A program made the position numbers and the translations under genes. Shown here one piece after another: positions 20,873 through 29,156 of a stretch of DNA of 44,394 nucleotides. Position 1 is the first letter of the stretch; the number at the start of each line of letters is the position of its first letter. A model generated the notes under the pieces. That model was given only the letters and a program-made list of their open reading frames with translations, was not told where the DNA came from and searched no databases. This DNA is from Bacteroidota bacterium (GTDB lineage Bacteria > Bacteroidota > Bacteroidia > Flavobacteriales_D > Crocinitomicaceae), in contig JASBTZ010000017.1 of assembly GCA_030148165.1 (NCBI GenBank), forward strand, positions 1 to 44,394, read 5' to 3'.

Positions 20873-22666
20873 ATGCTACAAACTGTAGACGCGGTAGAAG
20901 CCGCCAACCCCCCTATATCTCTTGTTACTACCCCTAAAGGAAATTCTAGTCACGGCCCCCAAACAGAACTAGGCGACTTGATTCATAGGATCAAATATCG
21001 TTCTGAACGAGAAAGTTTCAGAGATGCTATGAATCGTGTTGCTTCGTCATTGACAGATGATGATGAGCACTTTCATGCTTTTCGTGATTCCTTACTTAAT
21101 ATGCGTTTTATGCCAGCGGGCAGAATTCAAGCCGCTATAGGAACCACCAAAGCGGTAACTCCCTACAATTGTTTTGTATCCGGCACGATAGAAGATAGCT
21201 TTGTGGATGGCCACGGCTGCATAATGGATCGTGCTCGCGAAGCTGCCGCTACTATGCGCATGGGCGGTGGAATAGGGTATGATTTTTCAACTCTACGTCC
21301 ACGAGGCGAACTAATCAAGAAATTGATGTCTCATTCCTCTGGTGCTGTTTCCTTCATGGAGATTTTCGATGCTGTTTGTAAATGTGTGGCAAGCTCTGGA
21401 CACAGACGTGGAGCCCAGATGGGGGTCTTGCGTATTGATCACCCCGATATCGAAGAATTTATTCATGTTAAACAAAATGAACACAAACTTAACGGATTTA
21501 ATATTTCCATCGCCATCACCGACGAATTCATGGAATGCGTGGTTAGCGGAAGACCATTTGCTTTAACATGGGGAGGGCGTGTATATAGAGAAGTTGATGC
21601 TCTAACATTATGGGAGCAGATTATGCGTTCTACGTGGGATCATGCTGAACCCGGTGTTATTTTTATTGATTCCATGAACTCTATGAATAACTTGTACTAT
21701 TGTGAAAAGATTTGTGCGACCAATCCGTGTAGCGAGCAGCCTCTACCACCTTACGGCGCTTGTCTTTTGGGTTCTTTGAATCTAACGCGTTTTATTTCTA
21801 AGCAAGGCACGCGCTGGGACTTCGATTGGGATCAATTGGTAGAGGATATCTCCGTAGCTGTGCGTGCAATGGATAATGTTGTAGATGTTGCGCGTTATCC
21901 TCTGTATGAGCAAGAGAAAGAAGCCAAGAACAAACGTAGAATGGGTTTAGGCGTCACTGGATTAGCAAATGCTGGTGAAGCTCTCGGTTATTCATATGGT
22001 AGTGGAGAATTTTTAGATTTTGAGCGCCAAGTCATGAATTTGATCACAAATGAATCATATAAGGCCAGTGCGCTCTTAGCTAAAGAAAAAGGCGCGTTTC
22101 CCATGTATAACGAGACGTTGTATCTTGCAGGACGCTTTGTTAATAGCGGAGCATTGAATGATGAAACTCTTGATCATATTGCTAGATACGGCTTGCGGAA
22201 TTCTCACCTCATTTCTGTGGCTCCTACTGGTACTATCAGTATGTCCGCTGATAATGTTAGCTCCGGTATTGAGCCTGTTTTTGCCTATGAGGAGGATCGA
22301 ACTATCAATCTACCGGAAGGGCCGGGACAGTATCATGTTGAAGATTACGGTTCCAAGTTTTTTGGTGTCAAAGGAAGAACCGCTGAAAAAGTCACCGTTG
22401 AACAACATTTAGCTGTTTTGGCTACCGCACAGTATTTTACTGATTCTGCGGTCTCCAAAACTTGTAATGTTCCTTCTAACACAGAATGGAAGGACTTCAA
22501 AGAAATCTACCTGAAAGCGTGGCAATTAGGATGTAAAGGTCTTTCTACTTTTCAAGTGGGCGGCAAGAGAGCAGGCATTAGAAATTCGAAAGACGAAGAA
22601 CAGGTAGACGAGCCCTCTAGCTTCTGTTATATTGATAGTGTCACAGGGCGAAAAGAGTGCGAGTAA
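20873..22666 (+). CDS. nrdJ: Class II (B12-dependent) ribonucleotide reductase
   Basis: 597 aa. Active-site motif NPCSEQPLPPYGAC (about 284-297) with the Cys/Glu pair, first redox Cys in TPYNC (100), and PTGTISMSADNVSSGIEP. The C-terminal pair CYIDSVTGRKECE is the reducing motif typical of class II enzymes. It converts ribonucleotides to deoxyribonucleotides using adenosylcobalamin, without oxygen. It has its own promoter and sits amid head genes rather than in a nucleotide-metabolism cluster. The host or medium must supply B12. Confidence 0.9.
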   Translation: MLQTVDAVEAANPPISLVTTPKGNSSHGPQTELGDLIHRIKYRSERESFRDAMNRVASSLTDDDEHFHAFRDSLLNMRFMPAGRIQAAIGTTKAVTPYNCFVSGTIEDSFVDGHGCIMDRAREAAATMRMGGGIGYDFSTLRPRGELIKKLMSHSSGAVSFMEIFDAVCKCVASSGHRRGAQMGVLRIDHPDIEEFIHVKQNEHKLNGFNISIAITDEFMECVVSGRPFALTWGGRVYREVDALTLWEQIMRSTWDHAEPGVIFIDSMNSMNNLYYCEKICATNPCSEQPLPPYGACLLGSLNLTRFISKQGTRWDFDWDQLVEDISVAVRAMDNVVDVARYPLYEQEKEAKNKRRMGLGVTGLANAGEALGYSYGSGEFLDFERQVMNLITNESYKASALLAKEKGAFPMYNETLYLAGRFVNSGALNDETLDHIARYGLRNSHLISVAPTGTISMSADNVSSGIEPVFAYEEDRTINLPEGPGQYHVEDYGSKFFGVKGRTAEKVTVEQHLAVLATAQYFTDSAVSKTCNVPSNTEWKDFKEIYLKAWQLGCKGLSTFQVGGKRAGIRNSKDEEQVDEPSSFCYIDSVTGRKECE

Positions 22667-22852
22667 GTGGCGCGTATAACTAAAAATCTTAGACTTAAGA
22701 CTCGGCCAAAGCGTCCTATGACGGCTGAAAGAAAAGCATTATGGGACGCTTCGCATGAGCAAAAAGCAGACAGCCGACGAAACACAAGTGATGAGAACGT
22801 CATCAAGCGGGAGAAAACTACCGAAACCGAAGACCAAATTAGTAGGAACTAA
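22667..22852 (+). CDS. Small basic protein, 61 aa
   Basis: GTG start abuts the nrdJ stop (TAAGTGG). The product MARITKNLRLKTRPKRPMTAE... is very basic then polar, probably disordered. No clear SD, so coupling to nrdJ is assumed. It ends 1 nt before the start chosen for the next gene. Confidence 0.45.
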   Translation: MARITKNLRLKTRPKRPMTAERKALWDASHEQKADSRRNTSDENVIKREKTTETEDQISRN

Positions 22853-22853
22853 C

Positions 22854-23402
22854 GTGGCTTTAGAGAATCAACGTAAAATAGCTAATAAAAGAAAGAAAAT
22901 ATTTCTTAAAACTTTGGCTAAAACTGGTATGGTTACACCTTCAGCTAAAGCCGCCGGCTATGCCGATTCTCAAATGGTTAATAGATATAGACGAGAAGAT
23001 CCTGAATTTGCTGCTGCGTGGGAAGAGGCTGAAGCTGCCGGAATTGATAGATGGGAGGAAGAAGCTACCCGTAGAGCTTTTGAAGGTGTTGAAAAAGGCG
23101 TATATTTTAGGGGCGAGCGTGTGGATACTGAAAAGCAGTATTCAGATGGACTCGCCCAATTCATGTTAAAAGCAAAACGTCCAGAAATTTACGGAGAGAG
23201 GAAACAGGTGGATGTCAACGTCGGAGGACGGGCGACCATTGCCGTACTCCCTATGGCTGGCAATGATGCAAGCGAATGGGAACGAATTGCCCAAGAAGTC
23301 AACGACACCAACAAAAGAGCCCTCGAAAAAGAAAAAGAAGAAGCAAAAATTATTGACGCGGAGTATGAAGACGTAACACCAAGTAAAGTAAAAAGGGTGT
23401 GA
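22854..23402 (+). CDS. terS: Terminase small subunit-like protein
   Basis: About 182 aa from GTG 22854, which has TAGGA upstream; an ATG at 22755 would add 33 polar residues but lacks an SD. The order is an HTH (FLKTLAKTGMVTPSAKAAGYADSQMVNRYRREDPEFAAAWEEA), a helical region, then LAQFMLKAKRPEIYGERKQVDV, the hallmark end of one small-terminase family. It should recognise the packaging site. Unusually it is 5 kb downstream of terL; a shorter HTH relative lies right before terL. Confidence 0.7.
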   Translation: MALENQRKIANKRKKIFLKTLAKTGMVTPSAKAAGYADSQMVNRYRREDPEFAAAWEEAEAAGIDRWEEEATRRAFEGVEKGVYFRGERVDTEKQYSDGLAQFMLKAKRPEIYGERKQVDVNVGGRATIAVLPMAGNDASEWERIAQEVNDTNKRALEKEKEEAKIIDAEYEDVTPSKVKRV

Positions 23403-23403
23403 T

Positions 23404-23826
23404 ATGTGGCCATTATTTAGTTGGTTAGTTAAACCAAAATATTCTTGGAGTGTTTTCGCTGCCGCCTGTTGTTTAGGAGTTTTTATCGGGACTGCTATAG
23501 CTGAACCTGATGAAAAGGAAATCGGCCCTCCTATACCTTTAATAACTACTCCTGGTTGTGCGCCTCATGCTGTATTAAAAGAACAACTTAAGAAAAACTA
23601 TAAAGAAATACCCGTGGCAATTGGTGTTTCCCAAACAAATCTTCTTGTGACTATTTATGCAAGTAGCCTGAAAGACGGTAATTTTACTGTAGTTATCACA
23701 AAACCAGGATCAGAAAGTTCATGTATTGTGGGTGCTGGAACCCGATTCAACTTTATTTTGGCCCCGTTTGGGTATGATGCAAAACATGAAATAGATGGTT
23801 CAGACCATCAATGGCAATCCCCTTGA
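23404..23826 (+). CDS. Membrane-anchored or secreted protein, 140 aa
   Basis: N-terminal hydrophobic segment (VFAAACCLGVFIGTAIA) then a small domain: CAPHAVLKEQLKKNYKEIPV, TIYASSLKDGNFTVVITKP and SSCIVGAGTRF. This resembles a family widespread in Alphaproteobacteria and their phages (pattern C....L...Y.E....G, ...T...P.G..C....G). Function unknown. The start overlaps the previous stop region (GTGATATG). The stop lies within the next promoter's -35 box. Confidence 0.65.
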   Translation: MWPLFSWLVKPKYSWSVFAAACCLGVFIGTAIAEPDEKEIGPPIPLITTPGCAPHAVLKEQLKKNYKEIPVAIGVSQTNLLVTIYASSLKDGNFTVVITKPGSESSCIVGAGTRFNFILAPFGYDAKHEIDGSDHQWQSP

Positions 23827-23850
23827 CAAGTTAGGAAAATAGTGTATTCT
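23823..23850 (+). promoter_or_regulatory. Rightward sigma70 promoter before scaffold
   Basis: TTGACA (23823-23828), 16-bp spacer, TATTCT (23845-23850). The upstream gene's TGA is inside the -35 box. Confidence 0.7.
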
Positions 23851-23894
23851 AATACTATGAAAAACCTCAGCCAATAACTTTTGGAGTTTAAGAG

Positions 23895-24764
23895 ATGCCA
23901 GAATTTGATTTTGAGAAGTACAATACTGTCGAAATTGACAGCTTTGAAGATACAGTGCCCGGTAAATATCGTGGTCTCTATGAGCGAGCATCTGATGATA
24001 ACGGAAATGAAGTTTATCAGATTTCAGGAGATGTACGTAACATCGTTAACGATTATATCGGCACTAGTAAGGCGCTTGATAAAGCCCGTGCAGATAAGAA
24101 AAATGCGAGTGATGAATCTGCCGGTCGTCGTAAAACCATTCAAGCTTTTGAAGATTTTGCCTCTTCTCTTGGTTTAGAAGTAGGAGATGATGGCGTTGTA
24201 GCGGCCCTTCAATCTCATGTTGAAGATCTTGTTGGTCAGGTTAAGGGCGGTCAAGAAATGCGCGTTAATCTAGATAAGATCAAGCAGGATTATGAGAAGA
24301 AACAGGCAGAAGCCTTAGCGGTTAAAGATAGAGAAATTAAAGATCGTGATGCTGCCTTGGAGCGCCATCTTATTTCTGATGTTGCCACCCGAGAAATTGC
24401 TAATGCTAAAGGCAAAGTTAAGGTTCTTATGCCGCACGTTAAAAGCCAATGTAAGGTAGTTCGTGACGAAAATGGTGATTATGCGGTGCGTGTTGTAGAT
24501 TCTCAAGGCGATTTTCGTTCAAATGGCGCCGGTGGCTGGATGAATGTCTCTGATTTGGTGGCAGAAGTTAAGACAGACCCAGATTTTGCTGCCAACTTTG
24601 AAAGCGATACCCAGCTTGGTGGCACTGGAAAGAGGCCTACGGACCGTAAATCTAATCCTCTTCCACGTCAAACTGGCGAAGACAGGTCCGCTAATCAGAA
24701 AATTGCGGCAGGTCTTGATCGTCTTGTTCAATCTGGTGGAAAAAGGGCCGGTATTGGCAGCTAA
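23895..24764 (+). CDS. Capsid scaffolding protein
   Basis: 289 aa, acidic and helical, with a long charged coiled coil in the middle (KIKQDYEKKQAEALAVKDREIKDRDAALE as separate heptads) and a basic glycine-rich tail (VQSGGKRAGIGS). Length, composition and position immediately before the major capsid gene fit a scaffold. GGAG precedes the ATG. No protease motif seen. Confidence 0.75.
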   Translation: MPEFDFEKYNTVEIDSFEDTVPGKYRGLYERASDDNGNEVYQISGDVRNIVNDYIGTSKALDKARADKKNASDESAGRRKTIQAFEDFASSLGLEVGDDGVVAALQSHVEDLVGQVKGGQEMRVNLDKIKQDYEKKQAEALAVKDREIKDRDAALERHLISDVATREIANAKGKVKVLMPHVKSQCKVVRDENGDYAVRVVDSQGDFRSNGAGGWMNVSDLVAEVKTDPDFAANFESDTQLGGTGKRPTDRKSNPLPRQTGEDRSANQKIAAGLDRLVQSGGKRAGIGS

Positions 24765-24922
24765 TGGTAGATTTAGCTAACGTAAAAAGATTTCTACTTG
24801 ATCAACCAGAGATGTATCATCAACAATACTATGATACGTCTCTGGGTAAAGTAGTTGATGACCCTGATTGTAGGTGTCGTAAGTGTAATAAAAAAGTACT
24901 TAAGTACGAAAACCGCAATTAG
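24764..24922 (+). CDS. 52-aa protein with CRCRKC motif
   Basis: Begins MVDLANVKRFLLDQPEMYHQ, with three cysteines (CRCRKC) near the end that could bind metal. Coupled to the scaffold gene by TAATG. Lies between scaffold and capsid. Function unknown. Confidence 0.6.
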   Translation: MVDLANVKRFLLDQPEMYHQQYYDTSLGKVVDDPDCRCRKCNKKVLKYENRN

Positions 24923-24935
24923 AGTCAAAAGTCGG

Positions 24936-24964
24936 TTGACAAGGTTATCAAACTTTGTTAATCT
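24936..24964 (+). promoter_or_regulatory. Promoter and long leader of the major capsid gene
   Basis: TTGACA (24936-24941), 17-bp spacer, TAATCT (24959-24964); a TATAAT 4 bp further has too long a spacer. It is followed by a leader of about 170 nt with short complementary segments (GGTTTCGGAACC) and no convincing frame. Confidence 0.7.
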
Positions 24965-25144
24965 TATAATTGAATTTGGTTCGGACAGGACAAGCGGAGA
25001 GATTCTGATTGTCCAAGGTCCTCAAGGATTTGGTCCTCTAAGGGTGATCCGATACGGGACCGTTATCAAAGACGGCGAGATGCCGTGCCTTGGTTTCGGA
25101 ACCGTATTACTAACATTAACCCTATATAATGGAGGGCTTTTAAT

Positions 25145-26104
25145 ATGCCTACAGTTACGCTTACAGAGTCAGCAAAGTTGGCTCAAGACGAACTGGTGGC
25201 AGGCGTGATCGAAAACATCATCACTGTCAACCGTATGTTCGAAATCCTACCTTTCGATGGTATCGAAGGTAACGCTCTTGCGTACAATCGTGAAAACGCG
25301 CTTGGCCCTGTGGCCCGTACCGGCGTTGGTGACACTGACGGTGTTATCGGCACTGGTGGTTCTAATGCCGCTCGTCAGGCGGCGAAAGATCCCGCAACCT
25401 TCACCCAGGTTACTAGTACGCTAACCACAATCATGGGTGACGCCGAAATTAACGGCCTTATCCAGGTTACTCGTTCCGGCGACGGTAACGACCAGACTGC
25501 CGTACAGATCGCTTCTAAGGCGAAGTCTGCTGGTCGTCAGTATCAACAGGACTTCATCACCGGTGACGGCACCGATTTCTCATTCCCCGGCCTTCAGTCT
25601 CTTTGTGTTGCTGCTCAAGCCGCTAATACCGGTGCGAACGGCGGCGCCTTGAGCTTTGCCTTCATGGATGAGATGATGGACTTGGTTGTGGACAAGGACG
25701 GTCAGGTTGACTACATGATCTTCCCTGCTCGCACCCTTCGCTCATATTACGCACTGCTGCGTGCCCTTGGTGGTGCGTCTATCGGTGACGTTGTTGAGCT
25801 TCCTTCTGGTACTCAGGTTCCTGCTTATCGCGGCGTTCCTATCTTCCGCAACGACTACCTGCCTGTTAACCAGGTAAAGGGTTCTGGAATGGACCAGACT
25901 ACTATTTATGCTGGTACTTTCGATGATGGTTCTCGTCAGCACGGTATTGCTGGTCTGACCGCTTCTGAGATGGCTGGTATTCAGGTAGTTGATGTTGGTG
26001 AATCCGAAACCAAGGACGAACGCATTTGGCGTGTTAAGTGGTATGCCGGTCTGGCTCTGTTCTCTGAAAAGGGACTAGCCTGTGCCGATGGTATTACTGA
26101 CTAA
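25145..26104 (+). CDS. Major capsid protein, HK97-like
   Basis: 319 aa with MCP-like layout: N-terminal helix (SAKLAQDELVAGVIENII), an E-loop-like section with NRENALGPVART, a spine helix region (QIASKAKSAGRQYQQDFITGD) and a C-terminal P-domain strand (ERIWRVKWYAGLALFSEKGLA). Strong SD (GGAGG). Codons are mostly C- or T-ended optimal forms, as expected for the most abundant virion protein. A possible hairpin (GGGGG 26116-26120 with CCCCC 26138-26142) follows the gene. Confidence 0.85.
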   Translation: MPTVTLTESAKLAQDELVAGVIENIITVNRMFEILPFDGIEGNALAYNRENALGPVARTGVGDTDGVIGTGGSNAARQAAKDPATFTQVTSTLTTIMGDAEINGLIQVTRSGDGNDQTAVQIASKAKSAGRQYQQDFITGDGTDFSFPGLQSLCVAAQAANTGANGGALSFAFMDEMMDLVVDKDGQVDYMIFPARTLRSYYALLRALGGASIGDVVELPSGTQVPAYRGVPIFRNDYLPVNQVKGSGMDQTTIYAGTFDDGSRQHGIAGLTASEMAGIQVVDVGESETKDERIWRVKWYAGLALFSEKGLACADGITD

Positions 26105-26171
26105 CATAGGTTAACGGGGGTGAGCCTGACGGGATTGCCCCCAATCCTATAAACCTTGGAAGGAAACGCAA

Positions 26172-26762
26172 ATGGCGGAATTCTTAGTACAACTGCCTGA
26201 ACAAACCGGGTTTACCCTTGAACAGGGTAAGAACGCCGTTATTGTATCTGCTAATAATGCTGCTGATGCACGTATTATGGCTCGGCGGGTGTCTAATGTA
26301 GATGTTGCTGATTGGGCTAATGCCACAGTCACTACTCTAGCTGCCGCTTCTGATATGTTAGGTTGGCGTTTTCGTTGCCAAATCATTACTCCTGCTGGTG
26401 TAGTTCTTAATGACATCACTTATACCGGTATTGCTTCTGATACTTTGGATGATATGGGAGCAGGTCTTGCAGCATTATTTAATGTTCCTTATACTGCATC
26501 ATATAATGCCACCACTCAGGTTATTATTTTAGCTACCGGTGCTGCTGTAGATGATCTTGGGGATCATGAAGTACGTGTTGGTATGTTCCCCCCACAAAGC
26601 ACAAGCGACAATGATGATCTTCGTCTTAATACTGAGATTAATGGTGTGGCTGGTGCCGTTGCTTCCGTTACAGATCAAGGTGTAGCTTCTGCTAATCTTG
26701 AAGTTACTCTTGCGGCGGATGCTTGGGTTGTTCCAAGTGTTCCTGTATTAATTAAAGCTTAA
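26172..26762 (+). CDS. Virion protein, paralogue A, 196 aa
   Basis: Begins MAEFLVQLPEQTGFTLEQG; beta-rich with alanine-rich segments. The next gene repeats the same frame of motifs (LV..P.QTG.TL, VSANNAADA, ADWANATVT, a GTG-rich C-terminus). Position right after the capsid suggests a decoration or head protein. SD GGAAGGA. Not recognised from a named family. Confidence 0.65.
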   Translation: MAEFLVQLPEQTGFTLEQGKNAVIVSANNAADARIMARRVSNVDVADWANATVTTLAAASDMLGWRFRCQIITPAGVVLNDITYTGIASDTLDDMGAGLAALFNVPYTASYNATTQVIILATGAAVDDLGDHEVRVGMFPPQSTSDNDDLRLNTEINGVAGAVASVTDQGVASANLEVTLAADAWVVPSVPVLIKA

Positions 26763-26774
26763 AAGGAGGCTAAA

Positions 26775-27617
26775 ATGCCTGCATATTTAGTAGAAATGCC
26801 AGTACAAACCGGACTTACCCTACATGGGCATCACGGTGCGAATAAAATGGTGGTGTTTGCGGCTACTTCGGCTGATGCCCTGGCTGCTGCTGAAGGCCAT
26901 TTTCCTGGTCTTGCTGGCTGGGTAGCTAATGCTACTGCCACAGAAATTGTAGCTGGCACAAATCTTGCTGGATACACTTTCACAGTTAATATTACTGGTG
27001 CTGCTGGTCAAACAGTGGACCCTATTTCTGTATCTGCTCTAGGCGGTGCAGGAAATGACGCTATTCAAGCAACTCCTGATCCCGCTATTAACGCTGGCGG
27101 CACGGGTTACGCTACAAACGATATTCTTACTGTTGCGGGCGGAACTTTTACCAGGGCTGCTACTTTGCGTGTTACCGGACAAACCGGTGGTGTTATTGAT
27201 ACCGTAGAAGTTGTTGACCCAGGTGAGTATACTGTTGCTCCTACATTAACCGCAAACGCTGTGACCGGAGGAACTGGAACAAGTGCCACAGTTGATCTTG
27301 TGATGGCTGGTGCAAATTCTTACGAAGTATTCCTAGGACAATTAGTTGGTTTGCTTAATGCCCAGACTGACATTGCTAACGCCGCTGTTGACTTTAGTGA
27401 TGGAGGCGCTGGTACAAGACTTCTAACTCTATCTTCTGTTGCTGATGGCAACGGTGATGCCACTGTATCTTTGTTCTGGGGTAAAGAAGGTGCAAATGTT
27501 GCTGGATTGTCTGGCACAGTTACACATCAAGGTATTGCTGGCGCAGTCCTTAGTGTAGCTATTCCTGCTGTAGGATCTCTTGTTCTACCAAGTGCAGTTA
27601 CGCCGGTATCCGGTTAA
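26775..27617 (+). CDS. Virion protein, paralogue B with inserted domain, 280 aa
   Basis: Paralogue of the 26172 gene, with an extra domain at about residues 85-180. That insert has the pattern GGTGYATNDILTVAGGT ... VDTVEVVDPGEYTVAPTL ... GGTGTSATV, a beta module seen in many phage structural proteins. AGGAGG precedes the ATG. After it lies a 7-bp hairpin, ATTAAGG/CCTTAAT (27625-27648). Likely a head decoration protein with a surface domain. Confidence 0.65.
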   Translation: MPAYLVEMPVQTGLTLHGHHGANKMVVFAATSADALAAAEGHFPGLAGWVANATATEIVAGTNLAGYTFTVNITGAAGQTVDPISVSALGGAGNDAIQATPDPAINAGGTGYATNDILTVAGGTFTRAATLRVTGQTGGVIDTVEVVDPGEYTVAPTLTANAVTGGTGTSATVDLVMAGANSYEVFLGQLVGLLNAQTDIANAAVDFSDGGAGTRLLTLSSVADGNGDATVSLFWGKEGANVAGLSGTVTHQGIAGAVLSVAIPAVGSLVLPSAVTPVSG

Positions 27618-27676
27618 TAAAAAAATTAAGGGTTATAAAATCCTTAATACCCTAACTATAATTTAGGAGAATGACG

Positions 27677-28333
27677 ATGGAAAGCACAGTTTTTGTATTA
27701 GCGGGCCATTATGCAGGCAAAACGGTTAAACTTAATGGCCACCAGTTTGTAGACGGTATGTGTGAAATATGGTGTCCAGGTGATGTTACGCCCTTTGTGA
27801 AACGATCTCTGGCGTCTTACCAAGCATATCCAGAAAGATCACTTGAATTAGAACAAGCGCAGAAGAGGGATGCAGAAAATGGCCTTCGGGATAATTCTAA
27901 CACCCGTCCCTGGAGTAGGGAGCCAGCAGAGGTTTCTAGTTTCAACCAGCCGTCCAGCGGTAGGTTTACCAAGGAAACCACAGATGACAGGCTCTCAAAT
28001 GATGATACCATCCAGAGGGACGCCGGGAGCATTTCCAAAAGGAACGGACGCGAGGACGCCAGGGTTCCCGAGGTCACGTCGGAGATTAATTACAGGTTAA
28101 AGGAAGTTATAGAGAGTCTGGACCCTAACGAAAACGACCACTGGACAAGCGAGGGGCTACCTAGTATAGAAGCTGTTCAAGCCGGATATGGACCAAATGT
28201 AACCCGAGAGGATATTACGGTTTCCGGTGAAGGATGGAATAAGGAAAAGGCTCTTGAAAAACAGGTCGAAAATGATGCTCCTAAAAGTAGGGGTCGTGGA
28301 CGACCTAAGAAAACCCAAGAAGTCACTGGCTGA
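27677..28333 (+). CDS. Hypothetical protein with C-terminal AT-hook, 218 aa
   Basis: A folded N-terminal part (STVFVLAGHYAGKTVKLNGH) is followed by a long charged, probably disordered region and a final GRGRPKK, an AT-hook-like DNA minor-groove motif. ATG 27677 is preferred over 27671 because of spacing to AGGAG. A disordered, DNA-binding head protein is plausible. Confidence 0.6.
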   Translation: MESTVFVLAGHYAGKTVKLNGHQFVDGMCEIWCPGDVTPFVKRSLASYQAYPERSLELEQAQKRDAENGLRDNSNTRPWSREPAEVSSFNQPSSGRFTKETTDDRLSNDDTIQRDAGSISKRNGREDARVPEVTSEINYRLKEVIESLDPNENDHWTSEGLPSIEAVQAGYGPNVTREDITVSGEGWNKEKALEKQVENDAPKSRGRGRPKKTQEVTG

Positions 28334-28390
28334 GGTGACATCAAGGTAGGGGAGTAGGGGGTGGGATGCCTCCTACTACTCCAAAGAGGG

Positions 28391-28419
28391 TTGCGACGAC
28401 GACTTAAAACAGGTACAAT
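28391..28419 (+). promoter_or_regulatory. Rightward promoter-like site
   Basis: TTGCGA (28391-28396), 17-bp spacer, TACAAT (28414-28419). An 8-bp hairpin (GTAGGGGG/CCTCCTAC) lies just upstream. Confidence 0.55.
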
Positions 28420-28456
28420 AGATTAGATTTAACAAGGCTCCATAGGAGGAAATATT

Positions 28457-28723
28457 ATGGCTGTTGTTGCACACGTTGTTTGGAAGACTGTTGATCCTGG
28501 CGATAGTCAGTATGATGGCGTTGTTGGTTGTGTTCTTGCAATTGACGATACTGTAGATACTACTGCTGCTTTGATCCAAGCGCGGGCGGTTACGGTTCTA
28601 AACGCTAACGGTTTCGCTCTACCTACCGGTTATTTTAATAATAATCGCTTAGCTACCGTATATGACGCTGCTGCTGATGTTACTGTTTTTGAGGGCAGCA
28701 TTCCGTTTGAGCTTATTGCCTAA
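28457..28723 (+). CDS. Small virion-type protein, 88 aa
   Basis: Begins MAVVAHVVWKTVDPGDSQYDG; beta-rich with alanine-rich stretches, similar in style to other small head proteins. A strong SD (AGGAGG) is present. Function unknown. Confidence 0.6.
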   Translation: MAVVAHVVWKTVDPGDSQYDGVVGCVLAIDDTVDTTAALIQARAVTVLNANGFALPTGYFNNNRLATVYDAAADVTVFEGSIPFELIA

Positions 28724-28735
28724 TAGGAGGTTCCT

Positions 28736-28912
28736 ATGGGGCAGAAAGTTTTTGGTACTACACGTAAGACGGGCGAGTATTTTAAGCAAGTTTCGACTCA
28801 AAACGCTCGCCCTTCTACTAAGAAGTCAAAACCCGGCTCACTAGCTGTGTTCGGTACAAGCTCACAATTTAAGGGCATCGGACGCGGTAAAAAAGGTGAT
28901 CCTAGAAAGTAA
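28736..28912 (+). CDS. Basic 58-aa protein
   Basis: MGQKVFGTTRKTGEYFKQVS..., ending GRGKKGDPRK. Basic and glycine/serine-rich, probably disordered. AGGAGG 6 nt before the ATG. Next to a similar low-complexity gene. Function unknown. Confidence 0.6.
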   Translation: MGQKVFGTTRKTGEYFKQVSTQNARPSTKKSKPGSLAVFGTSSQFKGIGRGKKGDPRK

Positions 28913-28926
28913 AGGATGATATAAAA

Positions 28927-29136
28927 ATGGCAAGCATTCCTACTTCGACTGGTTCTAAGAGCGCGGCAGGCGATCTAGCTAGTAGCGCTGCTAATCAGAA
29001 GAGCATGTCTGGTATGAATCGTACCGGTCCTTCAAGCAAGAATGTTACCACCGGAGCTAAGCGTCAAGCTAACCCCGCTGGTGGTATTCGTAGCGTAGGA
29101 CAAATGCCTACTGGTCCCGACCAGGGTACTGGCTGA
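28927..29136 (+). CDS. Low-complexity 69-aa protein
   Basis: Rich in Ser, Gly, Ala and Asn (MASIPTSTGSKSAAGDLASS...), ending GPDQGTG. AAGGA precedes the ATG. Probably an unstructured virion or assembly protein. Confidence 0.55.
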   Translation: MASIPTSTGSKSAAGDLASSAANQKSMSGMNRTGPSSKNVTTGAKRQANPAGGIRSVGQMPTGPDQGTG

Positions 29137-29156
29137 TATAGGGGAGTTAATCCCCT

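Noticed and set aside
24855-25208. 117-aa rightward frame over the capsid leader
   Set aside because: It overlaps the 52-aa gene and the capsid start in another frame, with no SD and unnatural composition.
27625-27648. Terminator after paralogue B
   Set aside because: The hairpin lacks a T tract on the transcribed (plus) strand; the A run lies before it, so it would only terminate leftward transcription, for which there is no gene here.
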